Source of the DNA: RUG11462 sp051877275
GTDB taxonomy: Bacteria; Bacillota; Clostridia; Oscillospirales; Acutalibacteraceae
Direction of reading: 5' to 3'
Assembly: GCA_051877275.1 (NCBI GenBank)
Contig: JBJEIS010000128.1
Location: 1-11,206 of the forward strand
DNA length: 11,206 bases
Under the pieces are notes generated by a model. The model saw nothing but the letters and a program-made list of their open reading frames with translations, made no database searches and was not told the origin of the DNA. This document shows, piece after piece, positions 1-6,407 of the stretch (position 1 is the stretch's first letter; each line of letters opens with the position of its first letter). Made by a program: the position numbers and the translations under genes.

Positions 1-600
1 TTCAATGTAGTCGCTTAAATCATTTAAGCTTATATTATCACTCTTTGCCAAAGGATGATTTTCGGACATAACAAGCTGATATGCAAATTCGCTGATTGTT
101 TCACTTTCAAGCTTTTTTTCCGTAAACATACTTTCAAAGTATTTATCAAATGTTGTTTGATAACGGATAATTCCGAGGTTATATTCTTCTTTTACAACAT
201 TATTTATAGCTTTCATTGAATTAGTTTCTTTGTAAAAGATTTCAGCGGGTTTAGATGTATCAATATATTGAGAAAACTTTGCAAATGCATCTGAAATATA
301 GTTTGCACGCGGTACGCAAATTGAAAAAGACTGCTTGTTTCGCTTACCGTTTTTGTATAGGTCTTCAACCTGTTCTATTTGAAAAATTATTTTTCTGGCA
401 TACTGCAAAAATTCTTCACCCTCGGGAGTTAGGCTTATGCCTTTTGTTGTCCGGTTAAAAATTGTAATGCCAAGTGTTTTTTCGAGCTCTTTTATAGCTC
501 GGCTCAAATTCGGCTGTGCTGTATAAAGATTTTCCGCAGCTTTGCTTATTGATTTTGTCTTTGCGATTTCAACGGCATATTTCAAATGCAAAAGATTCAT
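1..600 (-). CDS. LysR-family transcriptional regulator, C-terminus off the left edge
   Basis: Reading the minus strand from ATG at 600 gives an open frame of 200 codons with no stop before the window edge, so the gene is 3'-partial. The protein starts MNLLHLKYAVEIAKTKS. It has the LysR winged helix-turn-helix at about residues 3-62, with ISKAAENLYTAQPNLSRAIK as the helix-turn-helix and a typical 'IFNRTTKGISLTPEGEEFL' wing. A linker helix follows, and from about residue 90 the periplasmic-binding-protein-like effector domain begins (IPRAN-like 'ICVPRAN'). Full-length members are near 300 residues, so roughly one third is missing. An AGGTGA Shine-Dalgarno (606-611) sits 5 bases before the ATG. 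It is transcribed divergently from argG, the usual arrangement in which a LysR protein controls its neighbour. The flanking argG promoter carries ArgR-type sites, however, so a role in arginine control is unproven. The ligand is unknown. Confidence 0.93.
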   Translation of the reverse strand, partial: MNLLHLKYAVEIAKTKSISKAAENLYTAQPNLSRAIKELEKTLGITIFNRTTKGISLTPEGEEFLQYARKIIFQIEQVEDLYKNGKRNKQSFSICVPRANYISDAFAKFSQYIDTSKPAEIFYKETNSMKAINNVVKEEYNLGIIRYQTTFDKYFESMFTEKKLESETISEFAYQLVMSENHPLAKSDNISLNDLSDYIE

Positions 601-632
601 AGATTTCACCTAATTATATCTTATTTTATATG

Positions 633-661
633 ATTATATCACATTAGAGATATATTTACAA
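633..661 (-). promoter_or_regulatory. Extended -10 promoter of the lysR-type gene
   Basis: On the minus strand, TTGTAA (656-661) is followed by a 17-base spacer and TATAAT (633-638). The TG dinucleotide one base upstream of the -10 makes it an extended -10 promoter. A start near 626 would give a leader of about 26 bases. A second TATAAT at 613-618 has no credible -35 and is less likely. Confidence 0.65.
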
Positions 662-681
662 ATAGTATTTTAAATATGCAT

Positions 682-699
682 TATGAATATTTATGCATA
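682..699. promoter_or_regulatory. ARG box (ArgR operator), upstream site 1
   Basis: TATGAATATTTATGCATA matches the ARG-box consensus TNTGNATWWWWATNCANA at every specified position. ArgR/AhrC hexamers bind such boxes when arginine is present. The box lies about 110 bases upstream of the argG -35 and about 21 bases upstream of the lysR-type -35, so it could act on either promoter. No ArgR gene is in the window; the binding protein is inferred from the motif and the pathway. Confidence 0.72.
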
Positions 700-702
700 A
701 TA

Positions 703-720
703 TTCACAAAAATATGCATA
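703..720. promoter_or_regulatory. Degenerate ARG box, upstream site 2, tandem with site 1
   Basis: The right half (ATATGCATA, 712-720) fits the ARG-box half-site, while the left half (TTCACAA) has three mismatches at specified positions. The gap to the perfect box at 682-699 is 3 bp, the spacing of paired ARG boxes in E. coli arg operators. Centres are 21 bp apart, two helical turns. The position argues for a real, weaker partner site rather than chance. Confidence 0.5.
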
Positions 721-808
721 AAATGAGCGGAATGTCACAGTACAAAGCGGAAAGCTTTAAAATATTTTATTTATTTTGTTAAAATATCGAAAAATATTGC
801 AAAAAGTG

Positions 809-837
809 TTGACAAAATATTCATATAAGTGTATAAT
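809..837 (+). promoter_or_regulatory. argG operon promoter (sigma-A type)
   Basis: TTGACA (809-814) and TATAAT (832-837) are both perfect consensus hexamers separated by 17 bases. The predicted start is near 844, leaving a leader of about 39 bases, too short for a riboswitch or T-box. Several A-tracts precede the -35 and could serve as an UP element. I see no other convincing promoter on the plus strand before 9557, so this one probably drives the whole 8.6-kb arginine operon. Confidence 0.85.
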
Positions 838-845
838 TATGCACA
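828..845. promoter_or_regulatory. ARG box overlapping the argG -10 and start point
   Basis: The core TGTATAATTATGCA (830-843) fits TGNATWWWWATNCA at every specified position; only one outer base of the 18-mer (A for T at 828) departs. The box contains the whole TATAAT -10 hexamer and the likely transcription start, so bound ArgR would block RNA polymerase directly. This is the expected geometry for arginine-mediated repression. Confidence 0.75.
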
Positions 846-882
846 TGAACATTAAACTATTTTTGAAAGGAAAATATTTAAA

Positions 883-2121
883 ATGAAAAAGATGGATAAA
901 AAAGATATTAAAAAGGTTGTTTTAGCTTATTCCGGAGGACTTGATACATCTATTATCATTCCTTGGCTTAAAGAAAATTATAACAACTGCGAGGTTATCG
1001 CAGTTTCGGGAAATGTAGGTCAGGCAGGCGAGCTTGACGGTCTTGAAGAAAAAGCTATAAAAACAGGAGCTTCAAAACTTTATGTTGAAGACTTGACCGA
1101 AGAATTTTTAACAGAGTGCGTTTTCCCTTGTGTTCAGGCAGGCGCTAAATATGAAGATTATTTGCTGGGTACTGCTTTTGCTCGTCCGATAATCGCTAAA
1201 AGATTATCTGAAATTGCTATTGCAGAGGGTGCTGACGCAATTTGTCACGGTTGCACAGGTAAGGGTAACGATCAGGTTCGTTTTGAACTTGCTATTAAAG
1301 CTTTTGCTCCCGATATGCATATTATTGCTCCATGGCGTGAGTGGGATATTAAATCTCGTGAAGAAGAAATTGCTTATGCAGAAGCTCACAATGTTCCTTT
1401 GAAAATCACAAGAGAAACAAATTATTCAAAAGATAAGAATATTTGGCATTTATCTCATGAAGGTCTTGATCTTGAAGATCCTGCAAATGAGCCAATGTAT
1501 GATAAAGAGGGATTCCTTGAGATGGGCGTTTCTCCTGAAAAGGCTCCTGATAAAGATACATATGTAACTTTACATTTTGAAAAAGGTGTTTGTACCGCAA
1601 TCGACGGTAAAGAGATGAATGCTACCGGAGTAGTTGAAACTCTTAATAAGCTCGGCGGTGAAAACGGTATCGGACTTCTTGATATTGTTGAAAACCGTCT
1701 TGTCGGTATGAAATGCCGCGGCGTTTATGAAACTCCGGGCGGTGCGATTCTTTATCAGGCACATCAGATTCTTGAAACAATTACTCTTGATAAAGAAACT
1801 TCACATTATAAAGCGCTTGTTGCTCAAAAACTCGGCGAGATTGTTTATAATGCGCAGTGGTTCAGCCCGTTAACAGAAGCAATTTTAGCATTTGTTAAAA
1901 AGACACAGGAAACTGTTACAGGCGATGTTAAACTTAAACTTTACAAAGGTAATATTATTAACGCAGGTGTAACTTCACCATATTCACTTTATGATCCTGA
2001 AATCGCAACATTTGATGAAGATGATGTTTACGATCAGAAAGATTCAGCAGGTTTTGTAAATCTTTACGGCTTACCGATTGAAGTTCATGCTAAAATGAAA
2101 CAAAAGAATAATTTAAAATAA
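883..2121 (+). CDS. argG: Argininosuccinate synthase
   Basis: This cytosolic enzyme joins citrulline and aspartate at the cost of ATP (to AMP and pyrophosphate), giving argininosuccinate, the penultimate arginine step. The 412-residue length fits the family (about 400). The N-type ATP pyrophosphatase P-loop AYSGGLDTS lies at residues 15-23. The family motif GCTGKGNDQVRFE lies at 123-135, and the citrulline/aspartate-binding stretch around 'SHEGLDLEDP' follows near 190. The first ATG is preferred: GAAAGG (865-870) lies 12 bases upstream, whereas the in-frame ATG at 892 is 9 bases further away. The C-terminus is rich in Lys/Asn (KMKQKNNLK), an ordinary tail. It is the first gene of the operon, directly behind the ARG-box promoter. 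Catalytic motifs are intact and I see no frameshift. Confidence 0.98.
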   Translation: MKKMDKKDIKKVVLAYSGGLDTSIIIPWLKENYNNCEVIAVSGNVGQAGELDGLEEKAIKTGASKLYVEDLTEEFLTECVFPCVQAGAKYEDYLLGTAFARPIIAKRLSEIAIAEGADAICHGCTGKGNDQVRFELAIKAFAPDMHIIAPWREWDIKSREEEIAYAEAHNVPLKITRETNYSKDKNIWHLSHEGLDLEDPANEPMYDKEGFLEMGVSPEKAPDKDTYVTLHFEKGVCTAIDGKEMNATGVVETLNKLGGENGIGLLDIVENRLVGMKCRGVYETPGGAILYQAHQILETITLDKETSHYKALVAQKLGEIVYNAQWFSPLTEAILAFVKKTQETVTGDVKLKLYKGNIINAGVTSPYSLYDPEIATFDEDDVYDQKDSAGFVNLYGLPIEVHAKMKQKNNLK

Positions 2122-2139
2122 AAAATAAAATTAAAAACG

Positions 2140-2189
2140 AAAGGTATATGTCTGCCCGATAATTCGGGCAGACTAAATTGATATTTATG
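2140..2189 (+). promoter_or_regulatory. argG-argH junction: Shine-Dalgarno, 10-bp hairpin, then argH start
   Basis: AAAGG (2140-2144) is the only good Shine-Dalgarno in the 56-base gap. It is followed by a perfect inverted repeat, GTCTGCCCGA (2150-2159), loop TAAT, TCGGGCAGAC (2164-2173), and only then by the candidate argH starts TTG 2178 and ATG 2187. No U-run follows, so it is not a normal terminator. If the hairpin folds, the Shine-Dalgarno comes within an effective 9 bases of TTG 2178 or 18 of ATG 2187. An mRNA-stability or translation-tuning role is inferred. Confidence 0.7.
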
Positions 2190-3560
2190 GATAAAATGTG
2201 GGCAGGGCGTTTTTCTAAAGCGCTTGATAAAGAAGCAGACGATTTTAACTCATCAATACATTTTGACTGCAAAATGTATAAACAGGATATTACAGGTTCA
2301 ATCGCTCATGCGCAAATGCTTGCGAAACAAGGTATTATCACAAACGAAGAAAAAGAAATTCTTGTCAATGGTTTAGGTTCGATTTTTAAAGATATTGAAG
2401 AAGGCAATTTGCAGTTTGATATGGACGCTGAAGATATTCATATGTTTGTTGAAGCTGAGCTTACAAAGCGAGTAGGCGATGTCGGTAAAAAGCTTCATAC
2501 TGCAAGAAGCCGAAACGATCAGGTAGCGCTTGATATTCGTATGTATTTGTGTGCTGAAGTAGAGGAAATCGGTACTTTGCTTAAAGATTTGCTAAAAGTT
2601 ATCGTTGAAAAAGCAGAGGCTAACAAATCTGTAATTATGCCGGGTTATACCCATTTGCAAAGAGCGCAGCCTATTACTTTCGCTCATCATTTGTTGGCTT
2701 ATGCCATGATGTTTACCCGCGACTTTGACAGACTTTCAGACGCATTTAAAAGAATGAATGTTTCGCCAATCGGTTGCTGCGCTTTGGCAGGTACAACCTT
2801 TAATACTGATAGATATTATGAGGCAGAGCGCCTTGGATTTGATGGTATTACATTAAATTCACTTGACGGTGTTTCCGACAGAGATTTCTGCGTTGAAATT
2901 ATGAGTGCAATTTCAATAATAATGATGCATTTATCGCGCTTTTCGGAAGAGATTATTCTCTGGTCGTCTTTAGAGTTTTCTTTTGTTGAGCTTGATGACG
3001 CTTATACAACAGGTTCGAGCATAATGCCACAGAAGAAAAACAGTGATATTGCGGAGCTTGTTCGCGGTAAAACAGGACGAGTTTACGGTGATTTAATGTC
3101 ATTGCTCACAACACTTAAAGGGCTTCCGCTTGCTTATAATAAGGATATGCAGGAGGATAAAGAAGCTGTTTTTGACAGCATTGAAACTGTTAAGAAATGT
3201 CTTAAAAACTTCGCACCGATGATTGCAACTATGAATGTTAAGGCTGATAATATGTATAAAGCTGCACAGGGCGGATTTATTAATGCAACCGACCTTGCGG
3301 ATTATCTTGCTAAAAAGGGTCTGCCTTTCAGAACCGCTTACAAAATTGTAGGTCAGATTGTAGCTTACTGCATTCAGAATAACAAGGTGCTTGATACTGT
3401 TTCGATGGAAGAGTATAAGCAGTTTTCCGATGTTTTTGAAGAAGATTTATATAATGAAATCAGCCTTGAAACTTGTGTAAACAAGCGTACTTCTGCAGGA
3501 GGAACAGGTCCTCAGTCAGTTGAAACTCAGATTAAATATATCAAGGAGTTCCTTAAATGA
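2187..3560 (+). CDS. argH: Argininosuccinate lyase
   Basis: The enzyme cleaves argininosuccinate to arginine and fumarate, the last step of the pathway, as a cytosolic homotetramer of the fumarase/aspartase superfamily. Counting from ATG 2187 (457 residues, family about 460), the N-terminal MDKMWAGRFSK matches the family's W-x-GRF start. TARSRNDQ is at 105-112, YTHLQRAQP with the catalytic His at 154-162, and the mobile signature loop GSSIMPQKKNSD with the catalytic Ser at 276-287. The loop has Ser where most homologues have Pro (KKNP), a minor variant. Start choice is open: TTG 2178 (three residues longer) has better hairpin-bridged Shine-Dalgarno spacing, while ATG 2187 fits the usual N-terminus. 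Its stop overlaps the argC start as ATGA, implying translational coupling. Confidence 0.96.
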   Translation: MDKMWAGRFSKALDKEADDFNSSIHFDCKMYKQDITGSIAHAQMLAKQGIITNEEKEILVNGLGSIFKDIEEGNLQFDMDAEDIHMFVEAELTKRVGDVGKKLHTARSRNDQVALDIRMYLCAEVEEIGTLLKDLLKVIVEKAEANKSVIMPGYTHLQRAQPITFAHHLLAYAMMFTRDFDRLSDAFKRMNVSPIGCCALAGTTFNTDRYYEAERLGFDGITLNSLDGVSDRDFCVEIMSAISIIMMHLSRFSEEIILWSSLEFSFVELDDAYTTGSSIMPQKKNSDIAELVRGKTGRVYGDLMSLLTTLKGLPLAYNKDMQEDKEAVFDSIETVKKCLKNFAPMIATMNVKADNMYKAAQGGFINATDLADYLAKKGLPFRTAYKIVGQIVAYCIQNNKVLDTVSMEEYKQFSDVFEEDLYNEISLETCVNKRTSAGGTGPQSVETQIKYIKEFLK

Positions 3561-4483
3561 AAAAGGTATTTATAGACGGTAGTGCAGGAACTACCGGACT
3601 TAGAATAATTGAGCGTCTTTCCGGCAGAAAAGATATAGAACTTATTACACTTTCAGATGAAAAAAGAAAACTGCCGGAATACAGAAAAGAAGCGCTAAAT
3701 AATTGTGATATTGCATTTTTATGTTTGCCTGATAATGCGGCAATTGAGGCCGTATCATTTATTGAAAATGATGATGTAACGGTTATTGACGCTTCGACCG
3801 CACACAGAACAAATCCTGACTGGGCTTACGGTTTTCCGGAGCTCGGTGAAGAATTTGAGTTAAAAATTAAAAATTCTAATCGTATTGCAAATCCGGGTTG
3901 CTATGCAAGCGGATTTTTGTCGCTTGTTCAACCATTGGTTTCAAGAGGGGTTATTGACAGTGATTTAGGTGTGACTTGCCATGCCATTTCCGGATATTCG
4001 GGTGCAGGTAAGGGCGGAATTATGCAATATGAAGATGAAAACAGAGAAAGTCTTTTTGACGCTCCGCGAGAGTATGCGTTAACACAGCAACATAAGCATT
4101 TAAAGGAAATGAAAGCAATCGCGGGACTTAAACGCGAACCTATTTTTTGTCCTTATGTTTGTGATTATTACAGCGGAATGACTGTTACAGTTCCGCTTTT
4201 TAAAGAGGATTTAAATGCGGGCATTGAAGATATTATAAATATTTACCGTTCGATTTACAATTCATCTATTGTAAAGTATTATGACAGTATTGATGAAAAC
4301 GGCTTTATCAGTGCTTGCAAAATTGCCGATAAAGATAATATGGAAATTACGGTTGCAGGTAATGAAGACAGAATACTCTTAATTTCGAGATTTAATAATC
4401 TCGGTAAAGGCGCTTCGGGTGCGGCAGTTGAATGTATGAATATTAAACTCGGAGTTGAAAAGACAACAGGTCTTGATTTATAA
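3557..4483 (+). CDS. argC: N-acetyl-gamma-glutamyl-phosphate reductase, short ('uncommon', TIGR01851-type) form
   Basis: It reduces N-acetylglutamyl phosphate with NADPH to the semialdehyde. At 308 residues it is shorter than the common form (about 345) and carries hallmarks of the second type as I know it from rhizobia: the nucleotide-binding start FIDGSAGTTGLRI (5-17), CLPDNAA (56-62), STAHRTNPDWAYGFPE (80-95), the active-site cysteine in ANPGCYASG (Cys115), GYSGAGKGG (146-154), and HKHLKEM (179-185) supplying the probable catalytic His. It ends with NLGKGASGAAVECMN. AAGGAG (3543-3548) lies 8 bases before the ATG, which overlaps the argH stop by 4 bases. A 44-base gap without notable structure separates it from argJ. 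The subtype call rests on recalled family features, not a search. Confidence 0.93.
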   Translation: MKKVFIDGSAGTTGLRIIERLSGRKDIELITLSDEKRKLPEYRKEALNNCDIAFLCLPDNAAIEAVSFIENDDVTVIDASTAHRTNPDWAYGFPELGEEFELKIKNSNRIANPGCYASGFLSLVQPLVSRGVIDSDLGVTCHAISGYSGAGKGGIMQYEDENRESLFDAPREYALTQQHKHLKEMKAIAGLKREPIFCPYVCDYYSGMTVTVPLFKEDLNAGIEDIINIYRSIYNSSIVKYYDSIDENGFISACKIADKDNMEITVAGNEDRILLISRFNNLGKGASGAAVECMNIKLGVEKTTGLDL

Positions 4484-4527
4484 TAGATTGTTATTAGTAA
4501 GCATTATAAAATGAAAGGAATTACATT

Positions 4528-5739
4528 ATGAATTTAATTAACGGCGGTGTAACTGCGGCAAAAGGCTTTAAAGCCAACGGCATTCATTGCGGTATACGCA
4601 AAAATAAGGATAAAAAAGATTTAGCGCTTATCGTTTCTGAATCGCGTGCCGCTGCCGCTTGTGTTTATACAACAAATTTGGTAAAAGGCGCACCGATTGC
4701 AGTTACCAAAGCGCATGTTAAAGACGGATTTGCATCAGCAATTATCTGTAACAGCGGAAATGCAAATACTTGTAATGCAAACGGGCTTGAGATAGCTGAG
4801 CAGATGAGCGATTTGGTAGAAGAAACTTTGGGCATTTCTTCTATGGATGTAATAGTTTCATCAACAGGTGTAATAGGTCAGCCGCTTGAAATTACACCTA
4901 TAAAAAATGCAATGGCTGAATTGGCAGAAGGACTCGGTGACAAGAGCCATGATGCTGCTCAGGCTATTATGACTACCGATACGGTTGCAAAAGAAGTTGC
5001 GGTTGAATTTGAAATAGGCGGTAAAATCTGTAAGCTCGGCGGTATCGCAAAGGGAAGCGGTATGATTCATCCGAATATGGCTACTATGCTTGTTTTTATT
5101 ACAACAGACTGTGCTGTTTCGCCTAAAATGCTACAAAAAGCTCTTTCTACCGATATAAAATCAACATTTAATATGATTTCAATTGACGGTGATACTTCTA
5201 CAAATGATATGGTATCTGTGCTTGCAAACGGTATGGCAGGCAATGATATGATTGATGAAGAAAATGAAGATTTCAAAACATTTATGAAAGCTCTTAATAC
5301 TGTAAATGTTGCGCTTTGCAGAATGATTGCCGGTGACGGCGAGGGTGCAACAAAATTACTTGAATGCAAGGTTTCAGGAGCGAAAACCGAAGAAACCGCT
5401 AAAAAGGTTGCTAAATCGGTTATATGCTCTTCACTTTTTAAAGCAGCTATGTTTGGCGCTGACGCTAACTGGGGTAGGGTTTTATGTGCTATCGGTTATT
5501 CAGGTGCTGATGTTGATGTTGATAAAATAGATGTTTTATTCAAATCTGCAAAGGGTGAAATTGAAGTTTGTAAAAACGGCGCAGGCGTTGATTTCTTAGA
5601 AGAAATAGCTAAAGAAATTTTGCTTGAAAAAGAAATTGATGTTATAGTTAACCTTAATGACGGTGACTTTTCTGCAACAGCTTTCGGTTGCGACCTTACT
5701 TACGATTATGTAAAAATCAACGGCGATTATAGAACGTAA
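4528..5739 (+). CDS. argJ: Glutamate N-acetyltransferase / amino-acid acetyltransferase (ornithine acetyltransferase)
   Basis: ArgJ transfers the acetyl group from N-acetylornithine to glutamate, recycling it; bifunctional members also use acetyl-CoA. The 403-residue precursor has the self-cleavage motif KGSGMIHPNMATMLVF (175-190). Autoproteolysis before Thr186 gives alpha and beta chains, and that Thr becomes the nucleophile. The C-terminus CDLTYDYVKINGDYRT is the family's usual ending, so the gene is complete. AAAGGA (4514-4519) sits 8 bases before the ATG. Because no argA or argE is in the operon, a cyclic pathway is implied, and a bifunctional ArgJ is possible. Sequence alone does not separate mono- from bifunctional enzymes. 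The stop is followed at once by a repeat element. Confidence 0.97.
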   Translation: MNLINGGVTAAKGFKANGIHCGIRKNKDKKDLALIVSESRAAAACVYTTNLVKGAPIAVTKAHVKDGFASAIICNSGNANTCNANGLEIAEQMSDLVEETLGISSMDVIVSSTGVIGQPLEITPIKNAMAELAEGLGDKSHDAAQAIMTTDTVAKEVAVEFEIGGKICKLGGIAKGSGMIHPNMATMLVFITTDCAVSPKMLQKALSTDIKSTFNMISIDGDTSTNDMVSVLANGMAGNDMIDEENEDFKTFMKALNTVNVALCRMIAGDGEGATKLLECKVSGAKTEETAKKVAKSVICSSLFKAAMFGADANWGRVLCAIGYSGADVDVDKIDVLFKSAKGEIEVCKNGAGVDFLEEIAKEILLEKEIDVIVNLNDGDFSATAFGCDLTYDYVKINGDYRT

Positions 5740-5742
5740 AAA

Positions 5743-5790
5743 GCCTTCTTCTTGAGGAGAAGGTGCCGAGGTACGAGGCGGATGAGGTGT
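5743..5790 (+). repeat. Intergenic palindromic repeat of a type recalled from gut Clostridia
   Basis: A hairpin, CCTTCTTC (5744-5751), loop TTGA, GGAGAAGG (5756-5763), with one T-G wobble, is followed by the direct repeat CGAGG-TA-CGAGG (5767-5778) and the end GGCGGATGAGGTG. The pattern 'CTTCTC..GAGGAGAAGG...GGATGAGGTG' resembles dispersed intergenic repeats I remember from Clostridia genomes; I could not search for copies. There is no U-run after the hairpin, so it is unlikely to be a terminator. Its 3' end (GAGGTG, 5784-5789) is the only Shine-Dalgarno-like sequence before the downstream methyltransferase gene. Confidence 0.62.
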
Positions 5791-5801
5791 AAACTTTTCA
5801 G

Positions 5802-6407
5802 ATGAATAATATGAACGACATTAAGGCTTATTATGATTATTTATTAGATATAAATAATGACCCGGTAAATGACCCACCGCCTTTGAAAGAATATATGAAA
5901 AAGTGGGACGGCGATATATTTTTTGATGAACTGTCTCTTGATAATACAAAGACTGTTCTTGAAATCGGGGTAGGAACAGGCAGAATAGCTATTGATGTTT
6001 TACCTTATATTAAATATTTTACAGGCATAGATATATCAGAAAAAACAATAGAAAGAGCAAAAGAAAATCTTTCTAATTTTAATAATAAGCTATTAATTTG
6101 CGATGATTTTTTAAAATATGAGTTTAAATCAAGCTTTGATATAATATATTCTTCACTTACATTTATGCACTTTAAAGAAAAGAAAAAAGCAATTGAAAAA
6201 GTGTATCAGCTTTTAAATCCGTTCGGCAGATTTGTTTTATCAATCAGTAAGGATAAATCTGATACGATAACTATTGATGATGAACATAAAATTATTATTT
6301 ATCCTGATGACAAAGAAAATATAAAAGAATTTCTCTGTTCAGAGAATTTAAATATCATTAAAGAAACAGAAACTGAATTTGCATATATATTTGTTGCTGT
6401 TAAATAA
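5802..6407 (+). CDS. Class I SAM-dependent methyltransferase, substrate unknown
   Basis: The 201-residue protein carries the SAM-binding Rossmann signature: motif I VLEIGVGTGRIA (52-63), the acidic motif II residue Asp77 in TGIDISEKTIERAKENL, and a motif IV region FDIIYSSLTFMHF near 110-122. It belongs to the broad Methyltransf_11/25 type. There is no membrane segment, signal peptide or zinc site. It is not a known arginine-pathway enzyme, although it sits between argJ and argB. By eye it is more AT-rich than its neighbours: about half of its Ile codons are ATA, against a strong ATT preference in the arg genes, which suggests later acquisition. GAGGTG lies 12 bases before the ATG, inside the preceding repeat; ATG 5811 is a worse alternative. 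TTTTCAG occurs just before its start and just after its stop. Methylation target is not inferable. Confidence 0.88.
   Translation: MNNMNDIKAYYDYLLDINNDPVNDPPPLKEYMKKWDGDIFFDELSLDNTKTVLEIGVGTGRIAIDVLPYIKYFTGIDISEKTIERAKENLSNFNNKLLICDDFLKYEFKSSFDIIYSSLTFMHFKEKKKAIEKVYQLLNPFGRFVLSISKDKSDTITIDDEHKIIIYPDDKENIKEFLCSENLNIIKETETEFAYIFVAVK

Noticed and set aside
255..458. Plus-strand open frame of 67 codons
   Set aside because: Lies wholly antisense to the clear LysR-type gene, has no ribosome site and no recognisable protein features.
694..706. TGCATAATATTCA as a further ARG box
   Set aside because: The central spacer is 3 bases instead of 4 and it overlaps the perfect box at 682-699, so it is probably a by-product of the tandem half-sites.
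844..882. T-box or riboswitch in the argG leader
   Set aside because: The predicted leader is only about 39 bases, with no stem-loop, T-box sequence or terminator.
601..882. CRISPR-like array suggested by repeated TATGCAT and AAAATAT motifs
   Set aside because: The units are only 7 bases with irregular spacing; operators and A-tracts explain them.
2150..2173. Hairpin between argG and argH as a rho-independent terminator
   Set aside because: No U-run follows (TAAATTGATATTT) and the gene just downstream belongs to the same pathway.
5744..5763. Hairpin after argJ as an operon-ending terminator
   Set aside because: It is followed by GC-rich TGCCGAGG rather than T residues and fits a dispersed repeat better.
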